A stretch of 64,000 nucleotides of DNA from Opitutaceae bacterium (GCA_028280945.1 JANQKV010000072.1:1-64000); one strand, 5' to 3'. Positions 40,156 to 48,799 are shown, counted from the first letter of the stretch. Program-made: numbers and translations. Notes: generated from the letters alone by a model not told the origin.

Positions 40156-42665
40156 GGCCGCCAAAGCGGCACCAGCGCCTCTTCCCGCACCCAGCCTACC
40201 TGGCCGTTGGGAAACGCGATTTGTCGCCAACCCAGGAACGCCTTTTCGACCCGACAAAGCGACCCGGCGGCGAGGAGGGTGGTTTGCTGATCCGAATTCA
40301 GGTCGGTCGGAATCGATCGCAGTTCACCCGGTTGCCACGTCATGGCCGTGTCACGGTCGGCTACCATTCCCCAGACTTGGAGACTGAAGACGGCACCGGC
40401 CATGGTGAGGACTCCGAGGATGCCACCACCCCAGCTCACAAAACGCCATGCGGGTAGGCGTTTTCCGTAGGCGTTGAGCAGGACGATGGTGAGCGAGAGA
40501 AGAGCCAGCCCCAATCCAACCAGAATCAGTCGCTGCCATTCCGCCACGGAGGCGATCTGAGCGATCCGTTCCGGCCATTGCGGGACGAGAAAACGTCCGA
40601 CAACCGGCGGTGTATAACCCCCTCGCTCCAGCGTGTAGGTGAGGTGCCATCGTGTGGAAGGATGGCGTGGGTTTTGTACAAACGCGACCGTGGCATGAGC
40701 GGCGGCTTCATCGAACCGACTTTGCTGGGCCAAGGCGAGGGCAAGGTTGTGATGTGCAATCCAATCGCCGTTGTCCCGGGTGACCGCCTCACGCCAAGCC
40801 GATTCCGCGGCAGCGAAATCCCCCTCCTGATAAGCCGCCGTTCCCTCGGCCAAGGTCGGGGAAGGCAGACCGGCGAGGGCGAGGGTGACTAGCAATACGG
40901 GAAAAAGGTGTCTTGGAGCCAATACGCTGAGCCACGGGAAGGCCGGAGCCCGTTTCGATTCCAATGCCTTTTGCGCCCGACTGCCCCAATCGTCTGGCAG
41001 GTTGCCCACTTCGGCGTAGAGTGCGCGTTCCGTATCCTGCCAGAGATCGATCCAGTTTTGGTTGGCCTCAAACAGTTCACGCAGGGGAATGCCCGGAGTG
41101 CCGTGCCAAAGCACCGCGGCATCTGCCTGCCAGGCACGCAGCAGGTTGTCGCGCTCGGCCGCAGCCGTGTGATCGAACCGACTGAGCGTGCGAGTCAGAC
41201 GGCGCCGAGCCAATCGGGCGGGACGACCAGGGTCGAGGAGCCGGGCGCGTTGGCTGCTGAGCCCCACCCACAGCAAGGGGAAAAGACCGGCCAGCACGGC
41301 GGCAATCACCACAATTTGGCGAACAGGCCATGGCTGAGCGCTGGAACCGGCTCCCGGCAAGGTCTCCAGTGGAATCATGCCGGGCGAATCCGGCGCTGGT
41401 GCCGCGGTGATCGTTGGCGGGACGTCCGTCACCGGAGCCATCGGCGCATCATCTGTTCCCGGTGCGGTTGTGGGCAGCGTTGGGCCGGCGGAGCCTGGGG
41501 TCACCACCAGGTTGGTCGCATCTGTCTGGATCGTCCGATACTGGCCGGCGATGGGATCAAAATAGGTCCATTCGACCGGCCCCAGGGGAAACTCGCCGGC
41601 TTGTGTGGGGATCAGCACCACATCCTCGCTGATCGAACCGTCGAATAACTTGCCTTCGGCAATTTCGCGGCGGGCATCGGGTTGAACGACCCGGAACGTG
41701 TTGGAGGCCTGACGGGCGGGCAGTCCGGGAATGTCCGGCCAGTTGCCGGTGCCAGTCAGCTCCAGCGTCCACGTGACCGGTTCGCCGACTCCTGCTTTCT
41801 CCGGCACGATTTTGGAAGTGAGTTCAAACTGTCCGACAGCCCCGGCAAACGAAGCCGGTGCCGGGCTTGGCAGGGGTTTCACTTGAAGTTGGGGTGAATC
41901 GCTGGTGATCGCGTATTGTTCGGCGCGAAAGCTGGAAAAGAGGCCGGCCGAGGGAATGCCGATGTTCACCAGCTGCTGGATCGAAGGAATGACGTAGTTG
42001 CCCGGTCGATTCACGTAACCACGCGTTGAATACGTGATGCGGTTGCGAGCGTCTCCGCCCGTGCCCACGGTGGTGCGGCCGGGCTCCGCCCATTCCTCCA
42101 CCACGAGGGGCGTGGGGTCCCACAGGGGGTTGCCGCCCAGTGAAGCCCGAAATCGCGCCGAAACCTCCAGGTGGTAGTTGATCGGCAAAACCTCGCCTGC
42201 CCAGATTTCGGTGGTTGGCAAGTCGATCACCGATTGCGAAACCTGCGAAACCGGAATGGACGTCTCTCCGACCGTCGCTTCGCGCACTTCGTAGCGCACC
42301 GCCGGCACGCCGAAGGAACCCTCGTCGGTTTCGACCGTGAAGGTGGGAATTTCAATCGGCGCATCACCGGTGGGAATGATGCTGAACGAGTAATAGACCA
42401 ATCGGGTCGTGCTGACGCGCCCATTAATGACGTTGCTCGAGGTCTGTTGACCCCGTTGCGGGACGGGCCAGCTGAAGTTCGGCACCAAGGGCAGGCGGAG
42501 ATCGCCCTCGGGTTCGCAGTTTTCAAAAATCAAAACCAGCTCCGAAGCCTGGCCGCGCTCCAGCACACCACCGGCGGGCTGCCAACGCACCGATTGGGCG
42601 GAGGCAAGTGTCACCAGCGCGGCGAAAACGAGAGAAAGTCGAAGGGATGGGAAACGCATGGTCAC
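40146..42665 (-). CDS. batD: BatD-like protein with TPR and SH3-like C-terminal region
   Basis: An 839-aa protein, GTG start in the GTGA overlap with the previous stop; ATG 6 bases later is possible. A signal peptide and Ig-like strands (VRWQPAGGVLERGQASELVLIF, PFTVETDEGSFGVPAVRYEV) match BatD/oxygen-tolerance proteins. Two transmembrane segments near residue 460 and 700 flank a soluble region with AQxxxxEGDFAAAESAWREAV TPR helices. The last ~60 residues are SH3-like (LLAAGSLCRVEKAFLGWRQI). This layout differs from short BatD proteins by the added C-terminal modules. Last gene of the Bat operon. Confidence 0.85.
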   Translation of the reverse strand: MTMRFPSLRLSLVFAALVTLASAQSVRWQPAGGVLERGQASELVLIFENCEPEGDLRLPLVPNFSWPVPQRGQQTSSNVINGRVSTTRLVYYSFSIIPTGDAPIEIPTFTVETDEGSFGVPAVRYEVREATVGETSIPVSQVSQSVIDLPTTEIWAGEVLPINYHLEVSARFRASLGGNPLWDPTPLVVEEWAEPGRTTVGTGGDARNRITYSTRGYVNRPGNYVIPSIQQLVNIGIPSAGLFSSFRAEQYAITSDSPQLQVKPLPSPAPASFAGAVGQFELTSKIVPEKAGVGEPVTWTLELTGTGNWPDIPGLPARQASNTFRVVQPDARREIAEGKLFDGSISEDVVLIPTQAGEFPLGPVEWTYFDPIAGQYRTIQTDATNLVVTPGSAGPTLPTTAPGTDDAPMAPVTDVPPTITAAPAPDSPGMIPLETLPGAGSSAQPWPVRQIVVIAAVLAGLFPLLWVGLSSQRARLLDPGRPARLARRRLTRTLSRFDHTAAAERDNLLRAWQADAAVLWHGTPGIPLRELFEANQNWIDLWQDTERALYAEVGNLPDDWGSRAQKALESKRAPAFPWLSVLAPRHLFPVLLVTLALAGLPSPTLAEGTAAYQEGDFAAAESAWREAVTRDNGDWIAHHNLALALAQQSRFDEAAAHATVAFVQNPRHPSTRWHLTYTLERGGYTPPVVGRFLVPQWPERIAQIASVAEWQRLILVGLGLALLSLTIVLLNAYGKRLPAWRFVSWGGGILGVLTMAGAVFSLQVWGMVADRDTAMTWQPGELRSIPTDLNSDQQTTLLAAGSLCRVEKAFLGWRQIAFPNGQVGWVREEALVPLWRPQN

Positions 42666-44662
42666 CAGTCGCGGCCCGAATCGGGCGGTTGGGCATTGGG
42701 ATCTTGCATGAGCTGATGCAGACGAGCGGGAGAGTCGCCGTCTTTGATTTGGTCTAGTTTTTGCAGCGGCACCACCAACTCGGGATTGTTGGCCGCTTCC
42801 TGGTCCTGCACCTGTTGGCCACCAACGGATTGATTGCCGGGATTCGGCTGGGGCTGAGGTTGAGGCTCCGGCTGGTTTTGCTCTGGCGCAGGGGAATCTT
42901 CGTCGAAAGCGCGTTGGGCGTTTTGGCGCTCTTGTTCGGTGGGGTCCTGTTGTTCGGGCGAACCGGAGGACTCTCCCTCCTGATCCTTGTTTGGGTCTTG
43001 GTCCGAGGACTGATCACCGTTTTCGCCGGACTGATTTTCCGAATCCTGGTTCTCGCCGGATTCTCCGTTCTCGGAGTTTTCTCCCTGTTCGCCTTGTTCG
43101 CCGTTCTCTCCCTGCTCACCGGACTGGTCCTGCTCGTTTTCGCCTTCGCCGGATTGATCTTGGTTTTCAGATTGGTCTTCGGATTCCTGTTCCTCGTTTT
43201 CGGATTCATCCTGCTGATCCTGGTTCTGTTGCTGCTGTTGCTCGGACTGTTCGAGCAGTTTCTCCAACTCCTTGCGCAGCAAGGGCCAGTCGGCGGCCTC
43301 AACGTCGATGGATTCGCCCAGCGTTACCGCATCGAGAGCATCGTAGACGACCGTCTCGGTTACCGGTTGCCCGGTTTGCAGGACTTGATTGCCCCAGTTG
43401 ATGGTAGCTTTGGCGAGCTCGGCAAATTCGGTCGCTGCCACGTTTTCCTGCTGGGACAGCTGGTTAACCAAGGCCGCCACCGGCGCCCCGGGGTCGGGGG
43501 CCGCTTCCGCGGGAATCTCCGGCAAGGCAGTGGGGTCCGGCACGGCTGCCTTTTTCACCGCGGCTGAATCCGGCGGAGAGAGGATCAGAAAAATCGTTAC
43601 AGCGGCCGTCGCCGTGCCGGTGGCCTTGGGTGGGGTGGGCCGAATGGTGACGGCCCGCTGACGAGGGCGCACCGGGAATTCCCGCCAAAGACTCCACAGC
43701 ATCAGAAACAACGCGGGGCCGAGCAGCCATTGGAAGCGCTCGATGCGCCGGGCTTGCCGGGTCTCGGCAAATTCGCCGGCCCGACCCATCTCAACGGTCT
43801 GACCAATTAATTCCGCCAAATCGACCCAGGCACTGGCATCGCGGTAGACACCGCTGGTGGACCGAGCCAGCTCCTCCAGGGTGGTTGGGTTGAGGCGCGA
43901 CATTACCACAGCGCCGCGTTCGTCCTTGATGAAGCTTCCCGTGCCGTCCGGCAGCATTGAGCCAGCGGTTGTGCCCACCCCCAAACTGATGACACGAATA
44001 CCGCGATCACGTAGTGTCGCCAGTCGGTCGCGCCAGGCCTCCGTTTGGGATTCGCCATCGCTTAGAACGATCAGGAACCGATCCGCATTCGAATCGGTGC
44101 TGAAGGCCTCCAGTGCGGTGTCCAAGAGAGCGGCATATTCCGTTCCACCCTCGGGCAAAAACGCGGGATCCAGCGCCGGCAAAAACTCTTGGAGAATCTC
44201 GTAATCCGCGCTCATCGGACTCTGCAAAAACGCCGTGCCCGCAAACACCGCGAGGCCGACCCGCTCCCCCTCCAGTTGGTCGAGGAGTCCGGTGATCAGC
44301 AATTTGGCGCGATCCAGCCGCGAGGGTGCCACGTCCGGAGCCAGCATTGATTTCGACAGATCCACCCCGATCAGAATTTCGCGGGCCTGCTCGAAAACCG
44401 GTTCCTCGATCTCACCCCATTGGGGTCGTGCGAGGGCCGTTACCACCAAGGCCAATCCCAGCCACAGGCGCCAGCGGACCTTGGGCATTGCCGCTACGGG
44501 ATTGCCGCCCTCTGCCAGCGTCAAACCCCTAGGAGAGGCTTCGGCCCGCAGGATCTTCGGATGACGCGCTGCTGCCGCCCGAACCCGTCGGGTCAATTCC
44601 GCGACCAGCAACCCCAGCGGCAGCAGCAACAACCAAAGTGCGTGAGGCCAGAAGAAACTCAT
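42662..44662 (-). CDS. BatB/BatC-like fusion: von Willebrand A domain plus long acidic/Gln-rich C terminus
   Basis: A 666-aa protein starting MSFFWPHALW at the ATGA overlap with batA. An N-terminal membrane segment pair is followed by a vWA domain with the MIDAS motif LIGVDLSKSMLAPD. A third membrane segment is near residue 335 (FQWLLGPALFLMLWSLW). Past ~400 comes a helical part (LAKATINWGNQVLQ) and then a Glu/Gln/Asn/Ser/Gly-rich stretch (about 42800-43260) with repeats such as GENGEQGEQGEN. BatC-like function in the C terminus is inferred from position. Low-complexity DNA here has long antisense ORFs. Confidence 0.85.
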   Translation of the reverse strand: MSFFWPHALWLLLLPLGLLVAELTRRVRAAAARHPKILRAEASPRGLTLAEGGNPVAAMPKVRWRLWLGLALVVTALARPQWGEIEEPVFEQAREILIGVDLSKSMLAPDVAPSRLDRAKLLITGLLDQLEGERVGLAVFAGTAFLQSPMSADYEILQEFLPALDPAFLPEGGTEYAALLDTALEAFSTDSNADRFLIVLSDGESQTEAWRDRLATLRDRGIRVISLGVGTTAGSMLPDGTGSFIKDERGAVVMSRLNPTTLEELARSTSGVYRDASAWVDLAELIGQTVEMGRAGEFAETRQARRIERFQWLLGPALFLMLWSLWREFPVRPRQRAVTIRPTPPKATGTATAAVTIFLILSPPDSAAVKKAAVPDPTALPEIPAEAAPDPGAPVAALVNQLSQQENVAATEFAELAKATINWGNQVLQTGQPVTETVVYDALDAVTLGESIDVEAADWPLLRKELEKLLEQSEQQQQQNQDQQDESENEEQESEDQSENQDQSGEGENEQDQSGEQGENGEQGEQGENSENGESGENQDSENQSGENGDQSSDQDPNKDQEGESSGSPEQQDPTEQERQNAQRAFDEDSPAPEQNQPEPQPQPQPNPGNQSVGGQQVQDQEAANNPELVVPLQKLDQIKDGDSPARLHQLMQDPNAQPPDSGRDW

Positions 44663-45705
44663 GCTGGGGGGGAAAGGATGTCGTGCACGGTGCGTTTGCC
44701 CGAGCCTTGGCGATGGGCCAGGCCCGCACCGAGCAACAGCAACAAGGCGCCGGGAACGGCTAACCACATGAAGAGTTCTTCGCTGAGCAAATAGGACTGG
44801 GCGCTGAACTCGATTTTCTGAGCTTCGTCGATCGCCGCGAACGCCCCCCGAATGGTGTCGCCCTCGTCGGCGCGAAAGTAGGCTCCGCCCGTGGCTTGAG
44901 CGATTTCCTGCAAGGTCCCCTCGTCGAGATCCGAGCGGGCGCGGGTGTAGCGCACGACTTCGCCGGTTTGTGGATCCATCAACGGCATCCGCACCCAGCC
45001 CGAGCGCCCGGCCCCGATTGTATAAACGGGAATGCCGCGCGACTGGGCGATTTTCGCCGCATCCACTGGCGGCAACGCGCCGGCGTTGTTGGCCCCGTCG
45101 GTGAGCAGGATCACAAACGCGCCTTGCCGCTGATTGCCCACGGTGCGGTCGCTTTGTTCCAGCCGGGAGAGCGCCACGCCTAGACCGTCGCCCAGGGCGG
45201 TGCCATCCTCGATCAATCCCGGTTTAAGGCGGTCGATTTGTCGGTCCAGCCAGGCGTGATCGAAGGTCAACGGGGCCAACGTGTAGGCCCGTCCCGAAAA
45301 TACCACGATGCCGATGCGGTCACCACGACGCTCGCGAATGAACGCCCGAATCACCGGCTGAATCGCTTGCAGTCGATTGATGGGGTCGCCGCGGATTTCA
45401 TAGTCCTCAGCCAACATCGAGCCCGACAAGTCGATCGCCAGAATCAGATCGTAGCCTTCTTGTCGCACTTCCCGCTTGTCCTCCACTTTCTGCGGGCGGG
45501 CGAGGGCCATGACGAGCAAGGCGATGCCTGCAACCGCCAGGGCGATGGGCAGGCGGGAAACGTTGACCGAAGACGGGCGATGCCAAGCGGCGGCGAACGG
45601 CACGATTCGGACCGGCAGTTTGCGCCGCGATCGCAGCCAGAACACCATCGGCAACACCAGGAGAGCGAGCAACCAAAGCGGATCGTGAAACGTGTAGTTG
45701 ATCAT
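44659..45705 (-). CDS. batA: BatA-like von Willebrand A domain membrane protein
   Basis: A 348-aa protein. Two N-terminal membrane segments (LWLLALLVLPMVFWL and LPIALAVAGIALLVMALARP) precede a vWA domain with MIDAS motif ILAIDLSGSMLAEDYE and ILLTDGANNAGALPP. A C-terminal membrane helix is LFMWLAVPGALLLLLGAGLA. Bat proteins form a periplasm-facing complex linked to aerotolerance in Bacteroides; the present role is unknown. It is linked by 4-base overlaps to both neighbours in the operon downstream of DUF58. Confidence 0.9.
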   Translation of the reverse strand: MINYTFHDPLWLLALLVLPMVFWLRSRRKLPVRIVPFAAAWHRPSSVNVSRLPIALAVAGIALLVMALARPQKVEDKREVRQEGYDLILAIDLSGSMLAEDYEIRGDPINRLQAIQPVIRAFIRERRGDRIGIVVFSGRAYTLAPLTFDHAWLDRQIDRLKPGLIEDGTALGDGLGVALSRLEQSDRTVGNQRQGAFVILLTDGANNAGALPPVDAAKIAQSRGIPVYTIGAGRSGWVRMPLMDPQTGEVVRYTRARSDLDEGTLQEIAQATGGAYFRADEGDTIRGAFAAIDEAQKIEFSAQSYLLSEELFMWLAVPGALLLLLGAGLAHRQGSGKRTVHDILSPPA

Positions 45706-45708
45706 GTG

Positions 45709-46605
45709 TCAGCGAGCCGCCAGCCGGGCGTGGAAAAAGCGCACGAGGGCTTCCAGTCGATTGTCCTCAGTGGTGAGAGTAAGGCGGGAGAGCGGGTCGG
45801 GGATGAGGCGTTGCCAGGCCTCGTCGCGGGCGGCCTGCCACCGTGCGTGAGCCTCGCGCTCACCGCGATTGCCTTCGAGGGTGATGAGTTGGCCGCGCGT
45901 CGGATCATACGCTGCGAAACGTTCGCCGGTGGGGAGACTGCGCTCCCACGGATCATCAATGCGAAAACCCATGGTCTGATAGCGACGCGCCAGGACCGTC
46001 CAACCCTCCGGTTGTTTGCGCGGCGGGTGGTCGCCCAACCAAATCAGAATGGAATGCTTGGGCGCCGCCTTGGCCAGCAGTCGCCAGGGGATCTCGACGG
46101 GCTCGGACGCGGTGAGTTCGGGCGCGGTGCTGCCCACCAGGCCAGCCGCGGTGTGCATGATGGCCCCGCGGCCCCGCATGGGCTCATGAAACTGATAGCC
46201 GGTAGGGGTTGCGTGGATACATCCAACCCGGTCGCGATTGATCGCCCCCAGCATCATCACCAGGCCCGCCAGTTCCAGGAGGGATTCGCGCTTGGAAGCA
46301 TCCGCCGAGCCAAACTGGAGGCTGGGCGAGTCCTCGAAAAGCACGAGGAACGTGATCTCCCGCTCTTCCACGAACTTCTTGCGGTAAGGTTCGCCGAGCC
46401 GGGCTGTTACGTTCCAATCGATGTCGCGCACGTCGTCGCCGAACTCGTAGCGCACCACCTGGTCGAACTCCATTCCGCGACCCCGGAAGGCCGATCGGTA
46501 TTCCCCGCTGAGCACGGTTTCCACGGCGTGGCGCACCCGCCACTCCAAGCGCCGCAGCAGCGCGAGGGCGGAAGTCGAAACGAGGTCGGCGGCGTCTTGA
46601 GCCAT
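45709..46605 (-). CDS. DUF58 domain protein
   Basis: A 298-aa protein. The DUF58 signature is GRGMEFDQVVRYEFGDDVRDIDWNVTARLGEPYRKKFVEERE, with FLVLFEDSPSLQFG next. The C-terminal part is a vWA-like fold. DUF58 proteins nearly always occur with MoxR ATPases and Bat/vWA proteins; the molecular role is not settled. It ends 4 bases before batA. Confidence 0.92.
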   Translation of the reverse strand: MAQDAADLVSTSALALLRRLEWRVRHAVETVLSGEYRSAFRGRGMEFDQVVRYEFGDDVRDIDWNVTARLGEPYRKKFVEEREITFLVLFEDSPSLQFGSADASKRESLLELAGLVMMLGAINRDRVGCIHATPTGYQFHEPMRGRGAIMHTAAGLVGSTAPELTASEPVEIPWRLLAKAAPKHSILIWLGDHPPRKQPEGWTVLARRYQTMGFRIDDPWERSLPTGERFAAYDPTRGQLITLEGNRGEREAHARWQAARDEAWQRLIPDPLSRLTLTTEDNRLEALVRFFHARLAAR

Positions 46606-46632
46606 GAGGAGTTAAACCGGCTACGGCGCGAC

Positions 46633-47598
46633 TTATTCAGTGTTGGGCACCGGCGTCTTTTCCAACAGCTCGGAAATGATCTGGTCGGAGGTTTTGTCCG
46701 CTGCTTCCGCCTCATAAGTGAGACCGACGCGATGGCGGAGGACGTCGTGGGCGACTTCCTGAATCAGACTGGGCGCCACAAAATCCTGTCCCCGCAGCCA
46801 AGCCAGCGCTCGGGCCGCTTGATACAGGGCCAGGGATGCTCGCGGTGAGGCGCCGAAGCTGAGCAATCGATAACCCTTGGCATCAGGCACGGTCAGAGTG
46901 CGGGTGCCGCGCACCAAGTTGAGAATGTATCCCTGCACCTCTTCGGAGACGTGGATGCTATCCACGGCTTCTCGCAGGGAAAGCAATTCCTCCCCGGATG
47001 ACGATGCCTTGAGTTCAGGAGCCTGGGTGACTTGTCCCCAGCGGCGCATCATCTCGGCCTCTTCATCCTGTTCAGGATAGTCGACGATAAGCTTGAATAG
47101 GAAGCGGTCCACCTGGGCCTCGGGAAGAGGGTAGGTGCCCTCCTGTTCGACCGGATTTTGCGTGGCCATGACAAAGAACGGTTTCGGCAGGGGGTGGGTG
47201 CCGCCACCGATCGTCACCTGTCGCTCCTGCATGGCCTCAAGCAAAGCGCTTTGCACCTTGGCGGGTGCCCGGTTGATTTCATCGGCCAGAACCAGATTGG
47301 CGAAGATCGGACCCCGATGAGCGGTGAATTCCCCCGTCTTGGGCTGGAAGATCATGGTCCCGACAACGTCACTGGGCAGAAGGTCAGGGGTGAACTGGAT
47401 GCGCTCAAACTGCACGCCGAGAGCGGTCCCCAGCGATTTGACCAGCAATGTCTTGGCTAGACCGGGCATGCCTTCGAGGAGCACGTGACCATTGGCAAGC
47501 AGGGCAACGAGCAACCGTTCGATCACGTCTTCTTGGCCGATCACGGCTTTGCCGATTTCAGCGCGGATGTTTTGGGACCAAGTGGAACCGTCTGTCAT
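46633..47598 (-). CDS. MoxR family AAA+ ATPase
   Basis: A 321-aa protein. Walker A is LLEGMPGLAKTLLVKS, Walker B VLADEINRAPAKVQSALLEAMQE, and sensor I/II regions include FVMATQNPVEQEGTYPLPEAQVDRF and SFGASPRASLALYQAARAL. MoxR ATPases act as chaperones that assemble or activate vWA-containing complexes. It is the first gene of the Bat operon here. The short region upstream is shared with the divergent release-factor-like gene. Confidence 0.95.
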   Translation of the reverse strand: MTDGSTWSQNIRAEIGKAVIGQEDVIERLLVALLANGHVLLEGMPGLAKTLLVKSLGTALGVQFERIQFTPDLLPSDVVGTMIFQPKTGEFTAHRGPIFANLVLADEINRAPAKVQSALLEAMQERQVTIGGGTHPLPKPFFVMATQNPVEQEGTYPLPEAQVDRFLFKLIVDYPEQDEEAEMMRRWGQVTQAPELKASSSGEELLSLREAVDSIHVSEEVQGYILNLVRGTRTLTVPDAKGYRLLSFGASPRASLALYQAARALAWLRGQDFVAPSLIQEVAHDVLRHRVGLTYEAEAADKTSDQIISELLEKTPVPNTE

Positions 47599-47679
47599 GA
47601 GGATATTGAGAGTGGGTATGCTATGCGGGCCTTTGACTCGCCAAAAGGCGATAGGTTCGCGCAGAAAAAGGGTGGTCTC

Positions 47680-48072
47680 ATGGATTTACCAACTCAAATC
47701 GAGCAGCGGCTTAGGAACCTCGGTGTGCGGTCGACGGAAGTCCGCGAGCGGTTTGTGCTCGGAGGGGGGCCGGGGGGACAGAAGATCAACCGCACGGCGT
47801 CGGCGGTGGAGCTTTGGCATGCACCGAGTGGACTGTCCATTCGCTGTCAGGAAAGCCGGTCGCGTGAAAAAAACCGCCAGCGGGCCTGGGAACGATTGAC
47901 GGAGAAACTCGAACAGCGCCGGATCCAGCAACGCGCCGCGGCTCGCCAAGCCCGCGAAAAAAACCGCCGCCGCAACCGCCCGAAATCAGCCGCCCAGAAA
48001 CGCCGGCAAGTTGCCGACAAACGCCATCGAAGTCAGATCAAAGCAACCCGCGGTCGCGTCCGCCCCGAGTAA
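47680..48072 (+). CDS. peptide chain release factor-like protein (GGQ domain only)
   Basis: A 130-aa protein starting MDLPTQIEQRLRNL, with AGGGTGGT upstream; an in-frame ATG at 47623 is an alternative. GGPGGQ at residues 29-34 is the peptidyl-tRNA hydrolysis motif, followed by NRTASAVELWHAPSGLSIRC and a long basic tail (KRRQVADKRHRSQIKATRGR). It resembles ArfB/YaeJ- or RF-H-type rescue factors rather than RF1/RF2 because stop-codon-reading domains are absent. It is downstream of a short divergent region to moxR. Confidence 0.85.
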   Translation: MDLPTQIEQRLRNLGVRSTEVRERFVLGGGPGGQKINRTASAVELWHAPSGLSIRCQESRSREKNRQRAWERLTEKLEQRRIQQRAAARQAREKNRRRNRPKSAAQKRRQVADKRHRSQIKATRGRVRPE

Positions 48073-48120
48073 CCTCGGCTCGCCTCGACGCCCCATTCCG
48101 CGGCCAATCTTCCCTGAGTT

Positions 48121-48139
48121 TGTCACGTATTAAGTGACA
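48121..48139 (-). repeat. palindromic repeat copy A
   Basis: TGTCACGTATTAAGTGACA is the complement of the TGTCACTTAATACGTGACA consensus. The flanks extend the symmetry (GAGTT before, AACTC after), making a near-palindrome of about 29 bases. It is 95 bases past the end of the HTH gene in its transcription direction. Confidence 0.9.
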
Positions 48140-48165
48140 AACTCCGCGAATTTCAGGTTCGATAG

Positions 48166-48184
48166 TGTCACTTAATACGTGACA
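48166..48184 (+). repeat. palindromic repeat copy B
   Basis: TGTCACTTAATACGTGACA, 27 bases from copy A in the opposite orientation and 50 bases from the HTH gene stop. Identical to copy D. Confidence 0.9.
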
Positions 48185-48233
48185 GTTATAGCCAGCTTTC
48201 AATTGGTGGCAGCAGGTGGTGTTTCGAACAGAG

Positions 48234-48608
48234 CTAGAGTGGTAACTTTTTGCCCGCCTCTTTGGCCTCTACCCAGGCAAGCAGCCAAAGGGTTCGCTCG
48301 GCGTCGGGCATGCTCGATCCGCTGGCGAGAAAATCGCCGACCCGCTGTCTCGGCAGACCAAGGTGGCGCGCCAGAATCGCTTTTGCGCCGTAGTCCCGAG
48401 TGTGAATGATGAGTCGCCGACGAAGTTCGTTCCAAAGAGGAGAATCTTCTCCGGGTCGACGAGTGAGCCCCTGGGGGGCCTTTGGGCGTGGCGCTCGTTT
48501 GGCTTTGGCCCGTCGGTGATTTCGCGCTGCTTCAGCGGCGACCTCGATGATGTCCCAGAAGGTAGCAACCAAGGGCTCCATCGTGGGATGGACGTATTTG
48601 AGACTCAT
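48234..48608 (-). CDS. putative helix-turn-helix DNA-binding protein (124 aa), palindrome-associated
   Basis: The ORF could begin at a GTG inside palindrome copy C, but the ATG at 48608 is preferred. The N-terminal ~20 residues are helical, then comes a Lys/Arg/Pro linker (HRRAKAKRAPRPKAPQGLTR). Residues ~74-97 look like a helix-turn-helix: GAKAILARHLGLPRQRVGDF, followed by SGSSMPDAERTLWLLAWVEAKEAG. The linker and HTH fit a small regulator. Four copies of one 19-bp palindrome surround the gene: two downstream, one at the start and one further upstream. Binding to them is inferred, not shown. No named family is recognised. Confidence 0.7.
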   Translation of the reverse strand: MSLKYVHPTMEPLVATFWDIIEVAAEAARNHRRAKAKRAPRPKAPQGLTRRPGEDSPLWNELRRRLIIHTRDYGAKAILARHLGLPRQRVGDFLASGSSMPDAERTLWLLAWVEAKEAGKKLPL

Positions 48609-48623
48609 GGAATGACTTCTAAG

Positions 48624-48642
48624 TGTCACTTAATAAGTGACA
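48624..48642 (+). promoter_or_regulatory. palindromic repeat copy C at the start of the HTH gene (candidate operator)
   Basis: TGTCACTTAATAAGTGACA has 9-base arms in exact symmetry with a central A. It ends 16 bases upstream of the HTH gene ATG and 9 bases upstream of a 19-codon ORF on the opposite strand. The near-perfect symmetry and position fit an autoregulatory operator. The other copies differ at one arm position. Confidence 0.75.
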
Positions 48643-48650
48643 ATCCGGGA

Positions 48651-48710
48651 ATGAAGCCCGTGATGACATGCGGGGAGTTTTGGGAATGGCTCGGCTCCTT
48701 GGGCGTGTGA
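48651..48710 (+). CDS. possible 19-aa leader or gene remnant
   Basis: ATG at 48651 to TGA at 48710 codes MKPVMTCGEFWEWLGSLGV. It lies between palindromes C and D and divergently from the HTH gene. Trp/Phe content is unusual for random sequence, so a truncated gene or short peptide is conceivable. I see no ribosome-binding site of note. Treat as tentative. Confidence 0.25.
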   Translation: MKPVMTCGEFWEWLGSLGV

Positions 48711-48735
48711 TGGAAGCGTCTTTGGCGCATGAAAC

Positions 48736-48754
48736 TGTCACTTAATACGTGACA
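48736..48754 (+). repeat. palindromic repeat copy D
   Basis: TGTCACTTAATACGTGACA, identical to copy B. It lies 94 bases beyond copy C on the upstream side of the HTH gene, and 46 bases before the convergent end of the DUF1697 gene. Confidence 0.9.
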
Positions 48755-48799
48755 CTGGTCTGGGTCTCATTGAGGTGGGGTGGGGAATTGGTGGCCGCC

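Noticed and set aside
42761-43567. Plus-strand ORF rich in Leu, Val and Phe, looking like a membrane protein
   Set aside because: It is antisense to the Glu/Gln-rich tail of the BatB-like protein; CTC/TTC codons are just the complement of GAG/GAA.
45238-46848. Plus-strand ORF of 536 codons
   Set aside because: Antisense to batA and DUF58; no domains and atypical amino-acid composition.
48121-48754. CRISPR array
   Set aside because: The four palindrome copies are irregularly spaced (26, 439 and 93 bases between copies), not all in one orientation, and surround a gene. No cas gene is present.
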